From the NCBI RefSeq assembly GCF_021502675.1, contig NZ_JAKFHA010000002.1, positions 414,199 to 478,198 on the forward strand: a stretch of 64,000 bases of DNA, in the 5' to 3' direction. Below the pieces are notes generated by a model. The model saw only the letters and a list, made by a program, of their open reading frames with translations. It was not told where the DNA came from and searched no databases. The first letter of the stretch is position 1. Each line of letters starts with the position of its first letter. Of the stretch, positions 54,335 to 63,979 are shown piece by piece. Position numbers and translations under genes: made by a program. This DNA is from Yinghuangia soli. GTDB lineage: Bacteria; Actinomycetota; Actinomycetes; Streptomycetales; Streptomycetaceae.

Positions 54335-57204
54335 CGCCCCTCCTCCGTGGCCGGGCCGGTCGGGAAGAAGCGCTGCACGAGCGCCTTGGCCGCGGTTCCG
54401 GTGTCGAATTCGCCGAACCGCCGGACAAAGTCCCGGCGGGCGTCCGCGTAGTCGTCGCGCGCCGCATCGAAGTCCCGCAGCGCGGCGAACAGTTCGTCCT
54501 CGTCGCGGGTGAACGGCCCGGGGGCCGCTTCGCGCAGGTCGAAGTAGGTGCCGCGCTCGTGCTGCGTGTACGCCTCGTAGTCGTAGGCGTAGAAGAACAT
54601 CGGGCGGTCCAGCAGCGCGTAGTCGAACATCACCGACGAATAGTCCGTGACGAGCGCATCGGCGGTCAGCAGCAGCGGCGTGATGTCGTGCACCCCCGAC
54701 ACGTTCCGTACGAAGTCCCGGGCACCGGGCGGGACCGAGAACTGGTCCAGGTAGTGCGTGCGCACCAGCAGGATCCAGTCGCGGCCGAATTCGCGGCCGA
54801 AGCGCTCCAGGTCGAACGGCATCTCGAACTCGACGGCGCCGTTGTCGTCCTGCCGGAAGGTGGGGGCGTACAGCAGGACGCGGCGGTCGTCGTCGAGGCG
54901 CAGCTTCGTGCGCAGTTCGCGCAGTTCGGCGGCCAGGCCGGCGCCCCGGTCGACCAGGGCGTCGTTGCGCGGATAGCCGATCGGGAGCACCTCGGCGCGC
55001 AGGCCGAAGGCCCGCACCAGGGTGTCCGCATCGTGCTGCGAGCGGGTGACGAAGTAGTCGAAGCGGTCGAGCATACGGCGGGTCGCGGCGCGCTGGGCCT
55101 GCGTGCGGCGCTTCTCGGCGGGCACGTCGTCGCCCATGTTCTTCAGCGCCGAACCGTGCCAGGTCTGGATGTACGTGGTCTCGGGGCGCTTGAGGATGTC
55201 CCGCGGGAAGCCCTGGTTGTCGATCCAGAACTCGGCCTGCGCCAGCGCCCGGTAGTACTCCAGCGAGCCGCGGCGGACCAGCTTGGCGTCCTTGGGGAAG
55301 CCGGTCGGCTTGCCGCTGTAGGACCAGATCCCCTCGAACGGCACGCCGGCGCGGCGCATTTCCTCGTAGATGTACTTGGGGCTGTCGCTGTACTGCTTGC
55401 CCATATGGCTCTCGAAGACCACGGTCCCCTTGCGGATCGGGAGCTTCATGAAGAGCTTGGCGTACGCCTTGGCCTTGGTCTTCGGGCCGGTCAGCTTGCG
55501 GCCCAGGCTGCGGGCGGCCACCGCGCGGCGCAGCGTGGTCTCGCCGCTCGGCGAGTTGACGAAGCGGTGCACGAACTCGTGCGAGCGGCGCGCCGCGGCG
55601 GACTCCTGGTCGAGCCAGAACTCCAGTTCGCCGCGCTTGCCGCCGACCGCCTGGAAGCGGTCCGCGGAGATCGGGCCGGTGATCGGCAGCACCGGCACGC
55701 GCACGCCGTCGAGCGGGACGTCGCCGATGGTCAGGCCGCTGACCGTGGCGGTGCCGTCGACCTTGAGCCGGAAGCGGACGTCCCACACCTTGTCGAGCAC
55801 GCCCACCGGGTGCACGCGGCGGCCCAGTTCCGCGGCCGCTTCCCACTCGACGGTTCCGCCCGCGTGCCGCAGGGTGACCGGGACCTCGATGCCGCGGCCG
55901 CGCAGCATGCCGCGCCGCGGGTGGATCTGCAGCACCGCGGTGAGCTCGGCGTCGGCGGGGATCCGGCCGAGGACGTTGGCGACGCTGCCGGAGAACCGGA
56001 TCTCGTCGCCTTCGACGGTGAGCCGGGTGAGCCGGTTGCCGAGCGAAAGCTCCTGCAACGGCATGGTGTGGAAGCCGAGTTCGGTGACGTCGAGCAGCTC
56101 GCGGTGCCACGCGCTGTCCAGGTACCGGTCGCACCAGTAGACGCGGCCGTCCTCGACGTGCAGCGGCACGGTGGCCTTGCCGGGGTTCATCAGGCTGTCC
56201 GCGGCCGGCAGCAGGTCGTCCCAGTCGCGGCGCGCGGTGAGCAGGGCGCAGACGCCGTGCATGGTGCCGACGTTCTGGTACGCCTCGGGTTCGATCTGGT
56301 CGAGGTAGTCGGCGACCGCGTCGGCGAACTGCCCGCGGTACTCCTCGTCGCGGTGCGGCAGGTCGCGCACGTGCAGGACGAGGTCGTGCTTCAGGAACTT
56401 GGTGTCCTTGCGGACCTTCAGCTCGTGCCCGGCCTGCTCGCCCTGCCGGGCGAAGAGGGCGTCGATGCGGCGGTGGATCTCCAGCCGGTCGAGCAGGTTC
56501 TTGATCTCGTGCCGGCGGTTGGTCACCGAGGGCCGATCGGTCCGCTCGACGACGTTCCAGTAGTAGATGATGTTCGGGATGATCGCGATGCGCTCCGCGG
56601 CCAGCCAGGCCTCCGCCGCGAACAGCAGGTCCTCGTAGACGACGCCGGTCGGGTAGCGCAGTTCCTTGCCGAGCAGGAAGTCGCGGCGGTAGCACTTGTT
56701 GGTCGACAGCGTGTCCCAGACGACCAGGTCGGGCTCGTCCAGTACGGAGTCCATGACCCGCGAGGTCTCGTAGAGCCACGGATGCCACTGGGTGACCTTG
56801 TTGCGCTTGTCCTGGTGCACGCGCACCACGCGGGCCGAGACGAGGTCGGCGCCGGTCTCCTCGGCGGCCGCCAGCATGCTCAGGCAGGCGTGCCGGTCCA
56901 GGGTGTCGTCGCTGTCCAGGAACATCAGGTAGCGGCCGCGGGCCGCCTCGATGCCGGCGTTCCGGGGGCCGCCGCCGCTGCCGCTGTTCTCGGGGAGCTG
57001 TATCGCGCGTATCTTGCCCGGGTGTTCCGCGGCGAGTGCCTGGGCCACGGCGTACGAGTCGTCCGGGCTGTGGTCGTCGACGACCAGGATCTCCAGGTTG
57101 TCCAGCGTCTGGGCGAGCACGGACCGGACGGCGATCGGCAGCCGCTCGGCGTCGTCGTACACCACGACGACGACGGTGACGTCCGGGATCCGGTTCGCTG
57201 ACAC
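54331..57204 (-). CDS. GT2-TagF fusion (glycerophosphotransferase)
   Basis: A 957-aa protein with three parts. Residues 1-300 are a GT2 domain (TVVVVVYDDAERLPIAV, VVDDHSPDDS, the DxD equivalent DSDD near 97-100). Residues about 310-560 are a beta-rich linker as in TarS-type proteins. The last ~380 residues match CDP-glycerol:glycerophosphotransferases: TWHGSALKNMG, then TDYSSVMFDYA and LDRPMFFYAYD. It likely adds a sugar and glycerol-phosphate units to a wall teichoic acid. GTG 57204 follows AGGAGGTAG six nt upstream, which fixes the start. Confidence 0.92.
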   Translation of the reverse strand: MSANRIPDVTVVVVVYDDAERLPIAVRSVLAQTLDNLEILVVDDHSPDDSYAVAQALAAEHPGKIRAIQLPENSGSGGGPRNAGIEAARGRYLMFLDSDDTLDRHACLSMLAAAEETGADLVSARVVRVHQDKRNKVTQWHPWLYETSRVMDSVLDEPDLVVWDTLSTNKCYRRDFLLGKELRYPTGVVYEDLLFAAEAWLAAERIAIIPNIIYYWNVVERTDRPSVTNRRHEIKNLLDRLEIHRRIDALFARQGEQAGHELKVRKDTKFLKHDLVLHVRDLPHRDEEYRGQFADAVADYLDQIEPEAYQNVGTMHGVCALLTARRDWDDLLPAADSLMNPGKATVPLHVEDGRVYWCDRYLDSAWHRELLDVTELGFHTMPLQELSLGNRLTRLTVEGDEIRFSGSVANVLGRIPADAELTAVLQIHPRRGMLRGRGIEVPVTLRHAGGTVEWEAAAELGRRVHPVGVLDKVWDVRFRLKVDGTATVSGLTIGDVPLDGVRVPVLPITGPISADRFQAVGGKRGELEFWLDQESAAARRSHEFVHRFVNSPSGETTLRRAVAARSLGRKLTGPKTKAKAYAKLFMKLPIRKGTVVFESHMGKQYSDSPKYIYEEMRRAGVPFEGIWSYSGKPTGFPKDAKLVRRGSLEYYRALAQAEFWIDNQGFPRDILKRPETTYIQTWHGSALKNMGDDVPAEKRRTQAQRAATRRMLDRFDYFVTRSQHDADTLVRAFGLRAEVLPIGYPRNDALVDRGAGLAAELRELRTKLRLDDDRRVLLYAPTFRQDDNGAVEFEMPFDLERFGREFGRDWILLVRTHYLDQFSVPPGARDFVRNVSGVHDITPLLLTADALVTDYSSVMFDYALLDRPMFFYAYDYEAYTQHERGTYFDLREAAPGPFTRDEDELFAALRDFDAARDDYADARRDFVRRFGEFDTGTAAKALVQRFFPTGPATEEGR

Positions 57205-57557
57205 GCGACTACCTCCTGCGAAGTGCACCAAGATGTAGCCGTTCGACGGCGGCGCGGCCAGGTGCCGAGGGTATAGCGACGAGAAGCCGGACCTGGCTTG
57301 CGGGCAGTGCTCACGGGCAGTGCTCACCCTGGGACCGGAAGGCCACATCCTAGCGCAACGCCCTTCGGCGCCGGGGGTCGGCCGAACCCGGAAATCCTTG
57401 TGCGGCACACTGCGTGACCAGCGGAATCGGCTAGTCTTTCCTGTCCCCGGCCGACCGGTTCCCCTGGTCCCGGCGAGGCGACCGCGTTGCTGCCGTATGC
57501 CCCGTTCGCACGCCGTCCTGAGGTCGGCGGCTCCCGATGGAGTGGTGACGTTTGACC
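57205..57557. promoter_or_regulatory. Divergent promoter region
   Basis: 353 bp between the TagF-like gene and the CDP-alcohol phosphotransferase gene. The middle (57225-57330) is GC-rich with no gene, and the right part has a TAGTCT-like -10 near 57432. No clear operator was found. Confidence 0.4.
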
Positions 57558-59390
57558 ATGTCGTTGGTCCTCGGCAGGGCCGAGGCCTCCGGAGCCGACC
57601 TCGGCGTCCGGCTGACCGGGTCGGGGGCCCCGGAGGCCGTGCACGTGCCGACGTCCGCGCAGCTCGCGCAGGCATTGGCGGCGGCCGACGGCACGGTGCT
57701 GCTGGTCGACCCGCACTACGTGGGCCACAGCCATCCGCTGCGCATGGCGATACGCGACTCGCGCTTCGCCGCCCGCCGCGTGCCCGGTGCGCTCGCCGTA
57801 CAAGAGGAAGCGCTCGACGCGCTGCGGGCGCTGGTCGCCGCAGCGCCCGAAGGGCCGCTGCCCACGCCGGACGAACTGGCCGCGGGGCTGTCCGCGGCCG
57901 GCACCGAGGTGCGCGACCTGCCGCTGGGCGACCTGGTCGCCGCGGTGCCGCGTACTCCCGGCGAGCACCGCGCCGCGGCCGAGCAGGCCGCCGCGGTCGA
58001 CGAGGAGGCCGTGCGGCTCGCCGCCGCGGTCAAGGCGCGGGACGGGTTCTTCACCACGTTCTTCGTGAGCACCTGGTCGCGCTACGTGGCCCGGTGGTGC
58101 GCGCGGCGCGGGCTGACGCCCAATCAGGTCACCGTCGCGTCGCTCCTGGTGGCGCTGGCCGGTGCGGCCGGTGCGGCGACCGGCACCCGGGCCGGATACA
58201 TCGGCGCCGCACTCGCGCTGTACTTCTCCTTCGTCCTGGACTGCACCGACGGCCAGTTGGCCCGCTACGCGGTGGACTACTCGCGGATCGGCTCGTGGCT
58301 GGACGCCACGTTCGACCGGGTCAAGGAGTACGCGGTCTACGCGGGCCTGGCCCTCGGCTCCGCGCGCGACGGCGACGACGTGTGGCTGCTGGCCGCCGCC
58401 GCGATGGCCCTGCAGACCACCCGGCACATCGTCGACTTCGCCTTCAACGAGACGCGCGCCGGCGGCGGTGGCGGTGGCGGCGGGGAGGGCGACGAGGGCG
58501 ATACGGGCGCGGGCGCCAAGCTGTCCGGGAAGCTGGACCACGTCGGCTGGACGGTCTGGGCCCGGCGCATGATCATCCTGCCGATCGGCGAACGCTGGGC
58601 GCTCATCGCGGTGCTCACCGCCGCGACCACGCCGCGCGTGGTCTTCGTGGCCCTGCTGATCGGCTGCACGTTCGCGGCCTGCTACACGACCGCGGGCCGC
58701 GTGCTGCGCACCCTGCCGCGCCGCCGCCCGCAGGATCCGAAGGTCGGCGCGGTGCTGTTCGCGCTGTCCGACAGCGGCCCGGTGTCCGCGGTCGCCGCCC
58801 GTGTCATGCGGCTGCCCGGCATCGGCGGTGCGGTGTGGCTGGTCCCGCTCGCGCTCGCCGCCGCGCTGCTCGGCTTCGCGGCGGGCGAGGACGCCGGCGC
58901 CTGGCTGCTCGCCCCCGCCGCGGCGTACGCGCTGTTCGCCGGCGCGGTGGTGGCCCGGCCGCTGACCGGCCGCCTCGACTGGCTGGTTCCGCCCGTTTTG
59001 CGGGCCGCCGAGTACGGCGCTGTGATCGCCGTCACGGCCCGGACGGAACCCGAAGCACTGCCGACGGCTTTCGGGTTGCTGGCGGTGATCGCCTACCATC
59101 ACTACGACACCGTCTACCGGCTGCGCGGCGGTCACGAACCGCCGCCGCGTGCTCTGGTATGGGCGGTCGGCGGCCACGAAGGCCGGGTCCTGCTGCTGGC
59201 CGCCCTGGCCGCCGCCGGGCCGCGGGTACTGCACACGGGCATGGCCGCTTTCGCGGTCGCGGGGGCCGTGGTGGTCGTCGCCGAGAGCACCGCTTTCTGG
59301 GTGCGCGGCGCACGTCCGGACCTGGACGAGGCCGACGGGGGAGGCCGGACGGCCGCGTCCGCACCGAAGAGCCGGGTTCCGGCGTCCTAG
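57558..59390 (+). CDS. CDP-alcohol phosphotransferase, DUF5941-type
   Basis: A 610-aa integral membrane protein. The CDP-alcohol phosphotransferase motif is complete: D228, D231-G232, A235-R236, G245, D249, D253. An N-terminal ~150-residue soluble domain (with LVDPHYVGHSHPLRMAI) and a C-terminal membrane domain (DUF5941-like) flank it. A poly-Gly insertion of about eight residues lies near 299. It transfers a phosphoalcohol from a CDP-alcohol to an acceptor. ATG 57558 is preferred over a TTG two codons earlier. It begins the plus-strand operon ending at the ABC transporter. Confidence 0.9.
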   Translation: MSLVLGRAEASGADLGVRLTGSGAPEAVHVPTSAQLAQALAAADGTVLLVDPHYVGHSHPLRMAIRDSRFAARRVPGALAVQEEALDALRALVAAAPEGPLPTPDELAAGLSAAGTEVRDLPLGDLVAAVPRTPGEHRAAAEQAAAVDEEAVRLAAAVKARDGFFTTFFVSTWSRYVARWCARRGLTPNQVTVASLLVALAGAAGAATGTRAGYIGAALALYFSFVLDCTDGQLARYAVDYSRIGSWLDATFDRVKEYAVYAGLALGSARDGDDVWLLAAAAMALQTTRHIVDFAFNETRAGGGGGGGGEGDEGDTGAGAKLSGKLDHVGWTVWARRMIILPIGERWALIAVLTAATTPRVVFVALLIGCTFAACYTTAGRVLRTLPRRRPQDPKVGAVLFALSDSGPVSAVAARVMRLPGIGGAVWLVPLALAAALLGFAAGEDAGAWLLAPAAAYALFAGAVVARPLTGRLDWLVPPVLRAAEYGAVIAVTARTEPEALPTAFGLLAVIAYHHYDTVYRLRGGHEPPPRALVWAVGGHEGRVLLLAALAAAGPRVLHTGMAAFAVAGAVVVVAESTAFWVRGARPDLDEADGGGRTAASAPKSRVPAS

Positions 59391-59504
59391 GCGGATAGCG
59401 GAACCAGGTAGAAACGAGGCGGCCCCGGACCGGGCCGCCGACGAGCACGAGGGCTCCGCCCTGGCCCAAGCCCCCGGGCTGCCGTACCGAACAGGAGAAC
59501 CACG

Positions 59505-60242
59505 ATGATCGGCCTGATCCTTGCCGCCGGAGCCGGCCGCAGGCTGCGCCCCTGGACCGACACCCTGCCCAAGGCCCTGGTCCCGGTGCGCGACGACCGG
59601 TCGGTCGTGGACTTCACGCTGGAGAACTACGCCAAGGCCGGCCTCACCGAGGCCGCCGTGGTGATCGGCTACTGCGGCGAAGCGGTGCGCGAGCGCAAGG
59701 CCGCGCTGGAGAAGGCGTACGGCGTCACCCTCCACCTCGTCGAGAACGACAAGGCCGAGGAGTGGAACAACGCCTACTCGCTGTGGTGCGCCCGCGACTA
59801 CCTCGCGGACGGCGTGCTGCTCGCCAACGGCGACACCCTGCACCCGCTGTCCGTCCAGGAGGCGCTGCTCGGCGCCCGCGGCGACGGCAAGGGCATCATC
59901 CTCGCGCTCGACGACGCCAAGCCGCTCGCCGAGGAGGAGATGAAGGTCCGCCTCGGCGAGACCGGCGCGGTGGCCCGCATCACCAAGCTCATGGACCCGG
60001 CCGAGGCGGTCGGCGAGTACATCGGCGTCACGCTCATCGAGGGCCACGCCGCCCCCGCCCTGGTGGACGCCCTCGAAGTGACCTGGCGCCGCGACGCGCA
60101 GCTCTACTACGAGGACGGCTACCAGGAGCTGGCGGACCGCGGCGTGCGCATCGAGGTGCAGTCCATCGGCGGCGCGGTGTGGACCGAGATCGACACGACC
60201 GAGGACCTCATGAAGGCGCGGGAGATAGCGTGCCGATACTGA
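59505..60242 (+). CDS. LicC-like sugar/choline nucleotidyltransferase
   Basis: A 245-aa nucleotidyltransferase with LILAAGAGRRLRPWTDTLPKALVPV (4-28), NAYSLWCARD and a C-terminal DTTEDL-type region. It belongs to the NTP_transferase group that includes phosphocholine cytidylyltransferase LicC and sugar-1-P nucleotidyltransferases. Beside a glycerol-1-phosphate dehydrogenase it may make a CDP-activated alcohol, here inferred. ATG 59505 follows AGGAGA eight nt upstream. The next gene overlaps it by 13 nt. Confidence 0.88.
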   Translation: MIGLILAAGAGRRLRPWTDTLPKALVPVRDDRSVVDFTLENYAKAGLTEAAVVIGYCGEAVRERKAALEKAYGVTLHLVENDKAEEWNNAYSLWCARDYLADGVLLANGDTLHPLSVQEALLGARGDGKGIILALDDAKPLAEEEMKVRLGETGAVARITKLMDPAEAVGEYIGVTLIEGHAAPALVDALEVTWRRDAQLYYEDGYQELADRGVRIEVQSIGGAVWTEIDTTEDLMKAREIACRY

Positions 60243-61291
60243 CGCGCCTGGTCCCGGCGCCGCTGACCGTCGACATCCGCGGCGGTGCGCTGGAGGACCT
60301 CGCGGCGATCCTGGAGGACCGCCGCATCTCGACGTCCGGGCGCCTGGCCATCGTGGTCAGCGGCGGCTCCGGTGCCAAGCTCCGCGACCGCCTCGCCCCG
60401 GGCCTGCCGGACGCGGAGTGGTTCACCGTCGCGGGCGGCTCGCTCGCGTCCGCGGTCGACCTGGCCGACCGGATGCGCGCGGGCAGCTACGACGCCGTGG
60501 TCGGCATCGGCGGCGGCCGCGTCCTGGACACCACCAAGTACGCGGCGGCCCGGGTCGGCCTGCCGGTCGTCGCGGTGGCCACCAACCTGGCGCACGACGG
60601 CATCGCGTCGCCGGTCAGCATCCTCGACAACGACGCCGGCCGCGGCTCGTACGGGGTGCCGATCCCGATCGCGCTGGTCGTCGACCTGGACCTCATCCGG
60701 GCCGCGCCGCAGCGCTACGTGCGCTCCGGCATCGGCGAGGCGCTGTCCAACCTGTCCGCGGTCGCCGACTGGGAGCTGTCCGCGCGCGAGACCGGCGAGG
60801 CGTTCGACGGCCTGGCCGCGGCCTTCGCCCGGACCGCGGCCGAGTCGCTGCTGTACCGGCCGGACAGCGTGCACGACGACGCCTTCCTGATCGCGCTCGC
60901 CGAGGGGCTGGTGCTGTCCGGCATCGCGATGTCGATCACCGGCAACACCCGGCCGTGCAGCGGCGCCTGCCACGAGATCTCGCACGCGATCGACCTGATG
61001 CACCCGGCCCGCGCCGGACTGCACGGCGAACAGGTGGGCCTGGGCGGGGTCTTCGCCTCCCACCTGCGCGGCGACAAGGACCTCACCGGCCGCCTCGTCG
61101 AGGTGATGGACCGGCACGAGATCCCCTACCTGCCCGGCCAACTCGGTTTCACGAACGACGAGTTCGTGTCGGTCCTGGAGTACGCCCCGGACACCCGGCC
61201 CGGTCGCTACACCATCCTGGAACACCTCGGTCTCGGGCGCGAAGCCCTCGTCGATGCGGTGGCGGACTATGTCGACACCTACAGCAGCTGA
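60230..61291 (+). CDS. Glycerol-1-phosphate dehydrogenase-like enzyme
   Basis: A 353-aa iron/zinc-dependent alcohol dehydrogenase fold. GGGRVLDTTK (94-103) binds NAD(P); HDGIASP (122-128), the CHEISHAIDL helix (His248/His252) and H265 in LHGEQVG match the AraM/EgsA family, which reduces dihydroxyacetone phosphate to sn-glycerol-1-phosphate. The usual metal-ligand Asp before LSNLSAV is Glu170 here. GTG 60230 overlaps the preceding gene by 13 nt. Likely provides an alcohol phosphate for the neighbouring cytidylyltransferase; not proven by sequence. Confidence 0.87.
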   Translation: MPILTRLVPAPLTVDIRGGALEDLAAILEDRRISTSGRLAIVVSGGSGAKLRDRLAPGLPDAEWFTVAGGSLASAVDLADRMRAGSYDAVVGIGGGRVLDTTKYAAARVGLPVVAVATNLAHDGIASPVSILDNDAGRGSYGVPIPIALVVDLDLIRAAPQRYVRSGIGEALSNLSAVADWELSARETGEAFDGLAAAFARTAAESLLYRPDSVHDDAFLIALAEGLVLSGIAMSITGNTRPCSGACHEISHAIDLMHPARAGLHGEQVGLGGVFASHLRGDKDLTGRLVEVMDRHEIPYLPGQLGFTNDEFVSVLEYAPDTRPGRYTILEHLGLGREALVDAVADYVDTYSS

Positions 61292-62045
61292 GCTCCGCGC
61301 GGTCTGCCACCCCGCGGGGTTGCTGGACCGCCGGAGCGGCGAACACTGGGCCGGGCGCCTGTACATGCGGCAGATCTCGCTGCAGGTCACGCGCCGCGTC
61401 GTGGGCACCCGGATCACGCCGAACCAGCTGACGTACCTCATGATCGTGGCGGGCATCGCGGCCGGTGCCGCGCTGACCCTGCCCGGGCTCACCGGCCCGC
61501 TGCTCGCGGCCGTGCTGATCCAGGTCTACCTGCTGCTGGACTGCGTGGACGGCGAGGTGGCCCGCTGGCGCCGGCAGACCTCGGTCACCGGCGTCTACCT
61601 CGACCGGGTCGGGCACTACCTGTCCGAGGCCGCACTGCTGATCGGCGCCGGGCTGCACGCCTCCGACATCTGGGGCGACGGGCGGCTGGGCGGCTGGGCG
61701 TTCCTCGGCGCGATCGCCGCGCTGGGCGCGATCCTGATCAAGTCCGAGACCGACCTCGTGGACGTCTCGCGGGCCCGCTCCGGGCTGCCCCCGGTGCAGG
61801 ACGCGGCCTCGGTGCCGCGCTCGTCGGGCGCCGCGAAGGCCCGCAAGATCGCCGCCTCGCTCAAGTTCCACCGGCTGGTCGGCGGCGTCGAGGCGTCGCT
61901 GCTGCTGCTCGCCGCCGGCGTGCTGGACGCGCTGGACGGCGGGCTGCTCTACAGCCGCATCGCGGTCGCCGTCCTCGCCGGCGTCGCGGTGCTGCAGACC
62001 TTCCTGCACCTGGCCAGCATCCTCCTGTCGAGCAGGCTCAAATGA
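61269..62045 (+). CDS. CDP-alcohol phosphotransferase
   Basis: A 258-aa membrane protein with about six helices. The signature reads D91-x2-D94-G95-x2-A98-R99-x8-G108-x3-D112-x3-H116: the final Asp (presumed base) is His. It belongs to the same superfamily as the 610-aa protein upstream but lacks extra domains. It overlaps the dehydrogenase gene by 23 nt. The substrate would be the CDP-alcohol made by the two preceding enzymes. The His replacement makes activity uncertain, or marks a distinct subfamily. Confidence 0.88.
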   Translation: MSTPTAAELRAVCHPAGLLDRRSGEHWAGRLYMRQISLQVTRRVVGTRITPNQLTYLMIVAGIAAGAALTLPGLTGPLLAAVLIQVYLLLDCVDGEVARWRRQTSVTGVYLDRVGHYLSEAALLIGAGLHASDIWGDGRLGGWAFLGAIAALGAILIKSETDLVDVSRARSGLPPVQDAASVPRSSGAAKARKIAASLKFHRLVGGVEASLLLLAAGVLDALDGGLLYSRIAVAVLAGVAVLQTFLHLASILLSSRLK

Positions 62046-62992
62046 CGACGCTTCCGATACAGCGCGCGGGTGCGCGCAAGAACCGCCGCGCGGCCCGCAA
62101 GCTGCCCGCGCAGACCGCGCGCGACGTGACGCTCGGCGCGGTGGTCCTGACCCGCGGCGACCGGCCCGCCGAACTGACCGCGCTGCTGGCCTCGGTGGCC
62201 GCGCAGCAGGGCAGCCCGATCCCGGTCGTGGTGGTGGCCAACGGCGCGCCCGCGCCCGAGGTGGGCAGCGCTCCGGGGCAGGTGCGGGCGATGTCCCTCG
62301 ACGAGAACGTCGGCATACCGGCCGGCCGCAACGTCGGGGCGGCCGAACTCGACACCGACGTGGTGCTCTTCCTCGACGACGACGGGAACCTGCCCGACCC
62401 GGCCGCCGCGGCCCTGCTGCGCGACGCCTTCGCCGAGGACCCCGAGCTGGGCATCGTCAGCTTCCGCATCGTCGACCCGGAGACCGGCACGACGCAGCGC
62501 CGCCACGTGCCGCGCCTGCGGGTCGGCGACCCCGGCAAGTCCGGACCGGTCACCACGTTCCTCGGCGGGGCCTGCGCGATCCGCGCGGACGTCCTGGCCG
62601 AGACCGGCGGCCTGCCGGACGCGTTCTTCTACGCGCACGAGGAGACCGACCTGGCCTGGCGGGCGCTGGACGCGGGCTGGGACGTCGAGTACCGCGCGGA
62701 CGTCGTCCTGGAGCACCCGGCGACCTCGCCCGCCCGGCACGCGGTGTACCACCGCATGAACGCCCGGAACCGGGTCTGGCTGGCCCGCCGCAACCTGCCT
62801 TGGCCGCTGGTGCCGGTCTACCTGGGCTCGTGGGTCGTGCTCACCGTGGCCCGCGGCTCCTCGCGGGCCGGGCTGCGCGCCTGGGCCGGGGGGTTCAAGG
62901 AAGGCTGGCGCACGCCCTGCGGCCCCCGGCAGCCGATGGCCTGGCGCACCGTGTGGCGCATGACCAGGCTGGGCAGGCCACCGGTCATCTGA
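62042..62992 (+). CDS. Family 2 glycosyltransferase
   Basis: A 316-aa GT2 with LGAVVLTRGDRPAELTALLASV, DENVGIPAGRNVGA, the DxD-like LDDDGN (near 115-120), a VLTVARGSS hydrophobic region near 265-275 and a basic C-terminus. It is rhamnosyl- or galactofuranosyl-transferase-like in architecture but the sugar is not predictable. ATG 62042 overlaps the preceding stop codon by 4 nt (ATGA). It is part of the polymer-assembly operon. Confidence 0.9.
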   Translation: MTTLPIQRAGARKNRRAARKLPAQTARDVTLGAVVLTRGDRPAELTALLASVAAQQGSPIPVVVVANGAPAPEVGSAPGQVRAMSLDENVGIPAGRNVGAAELDTDVVLFLDDDGNLPDPAAAALLRDAFAEDPELGIVSFRIVDPETGTTQRRHVPRLRVGDPGKSGPVTTFLGGACAIRADVLAETGGLPDAFFYAHEETDLAWRALDAGWDVEYRADVVLEHPATSPARHAVYHRMNARNRVWLARRNLPWPLVPVYLGSWVVLTVARGSSRAGLRAWAGGFKEGWRTPCGPRQPMAWRTVWRMTRLGRPPVI

Positions 62993-63061
62993 CCGGACGA
63001 CCGCCGGTCCGCCCGGCGGCAAGTACCGCGACCAGGAACCGACTCGAACGAAAGCGTCAAC

Positions 63062-63979
63062 GTGGCCAATAGCGCGCAAGCCGACACCGTCCCCGCCGGC
63101 GGGCCTTCGGCCGACGGCGGCGGGATCCCGCTCGCCGAGCTCGCCGCCCGGCACAACCTGAGCGTCAGCGGTGCCCGGCCCAAGCTGCCCGCGTACATCC
63201 GGCAGCTGTGGCAGCGCCGCCACTTCATCGTGGCGTTCGCGAACGCCAAGACGCGGGCGTCGTACGCGACGGCGCGGCTCGGCCAGGTCTGGCAGATCCT
63301 CACCCCGCTGATGAACGCGGCGATCTACTACCTGGTCTTCGGCCTGATGCTGAAGAGCGACAAGGGTGTGGACAACTACGTGGCCTTCCTGGTCACCGGG
63401 ATGTTCATCTTCACCTTCACGCAGAGCGCGGTACTGGCCGGCACCCGCTCGATCAGCGACCAGCTGCCGCTGATCCGGGCCCTGCACTTCCCGCGCGCCT
63501 GCCTGCCGATCTCGTTCACCATCGTCCAGCTGCAGCAGCTGATGATCTCGATGGTCGTGCTGTGCGCGATCGTGCTGGGCACCGGGGAGCCGCTCACCGC
63601 CAACTGGCTGCTGCTGCTCCCGGCGCTGCTGCTGCAGTTCATGTTCAACGTCGGCCTCAGCATGATCGTCGCGCGGATCGGCGCGGAGATCACCGACATG
63701 AAGCAGCTGATGCCGTTCCTGCTGCGCACCTGGCTGTACGTCAGCGGCGTCTTCTACAGCATCGCGCACTTCGCCAAGGACGCCCCGGACTGGGTCCGCT
63801 GGATCCTGGAGGCCAACCCGGCCGCGGTGTACATCGAACTGGCCCGCGACGCACTCGTCGAGAGCCATGCACACGTCCCCATGCACACCTGGGCCCTGGC
63901 GGTCGGCTGGGCCTTCGTCGTGGGTGTCGGCGGATTCCTGTTCTTCTGGCAGGCGGAGGAGAAGTACGGCCGTGGCTGA
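63062..63979 (+). CDS. TagG/Wzm-type ABC exporter permease
   Basis: A 305-aa ABC-2 permease with a basic N-terminus (~65 residues), about six membrane helices and the conserved TPLMNAAIYYLVFGLML and PRACLPISFTIVQ regions. It exports a lipid-linked wall polymer with its ATPase, whose gene starts at 63972. GTG 63062 has no strong ribosome binding site. Stop TGA (63977-63979) overlaps the next gene's start by 8 nt. Confidence 0.9.
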   Translation: MANSAQADTVPAGGPSADGGGIPLAELAARHNLSVSGARPKLPAYIRQLWQRRHFIVAFANAKTRASYATARLGQVWQILTPLMNAAIYYLVFGLMLKSDKGVDNYVAFLVTGMFIFTFTQSAVLAGTRSISDQLPLIRALHFPRACLPISFTIVQLQQLMISMVVLCAIVLGTGEPLTANWLLLLPALLLQFMFNVGLSMIVARIGAEITDMKQLMPFLLRTWLYVSGVFYSIAHFAKDAPDWVRWILEANPAAVYIELARDALVESHAHVPMHTWALAVGWAFVVGVGGFLFFWQAEEKYGRG

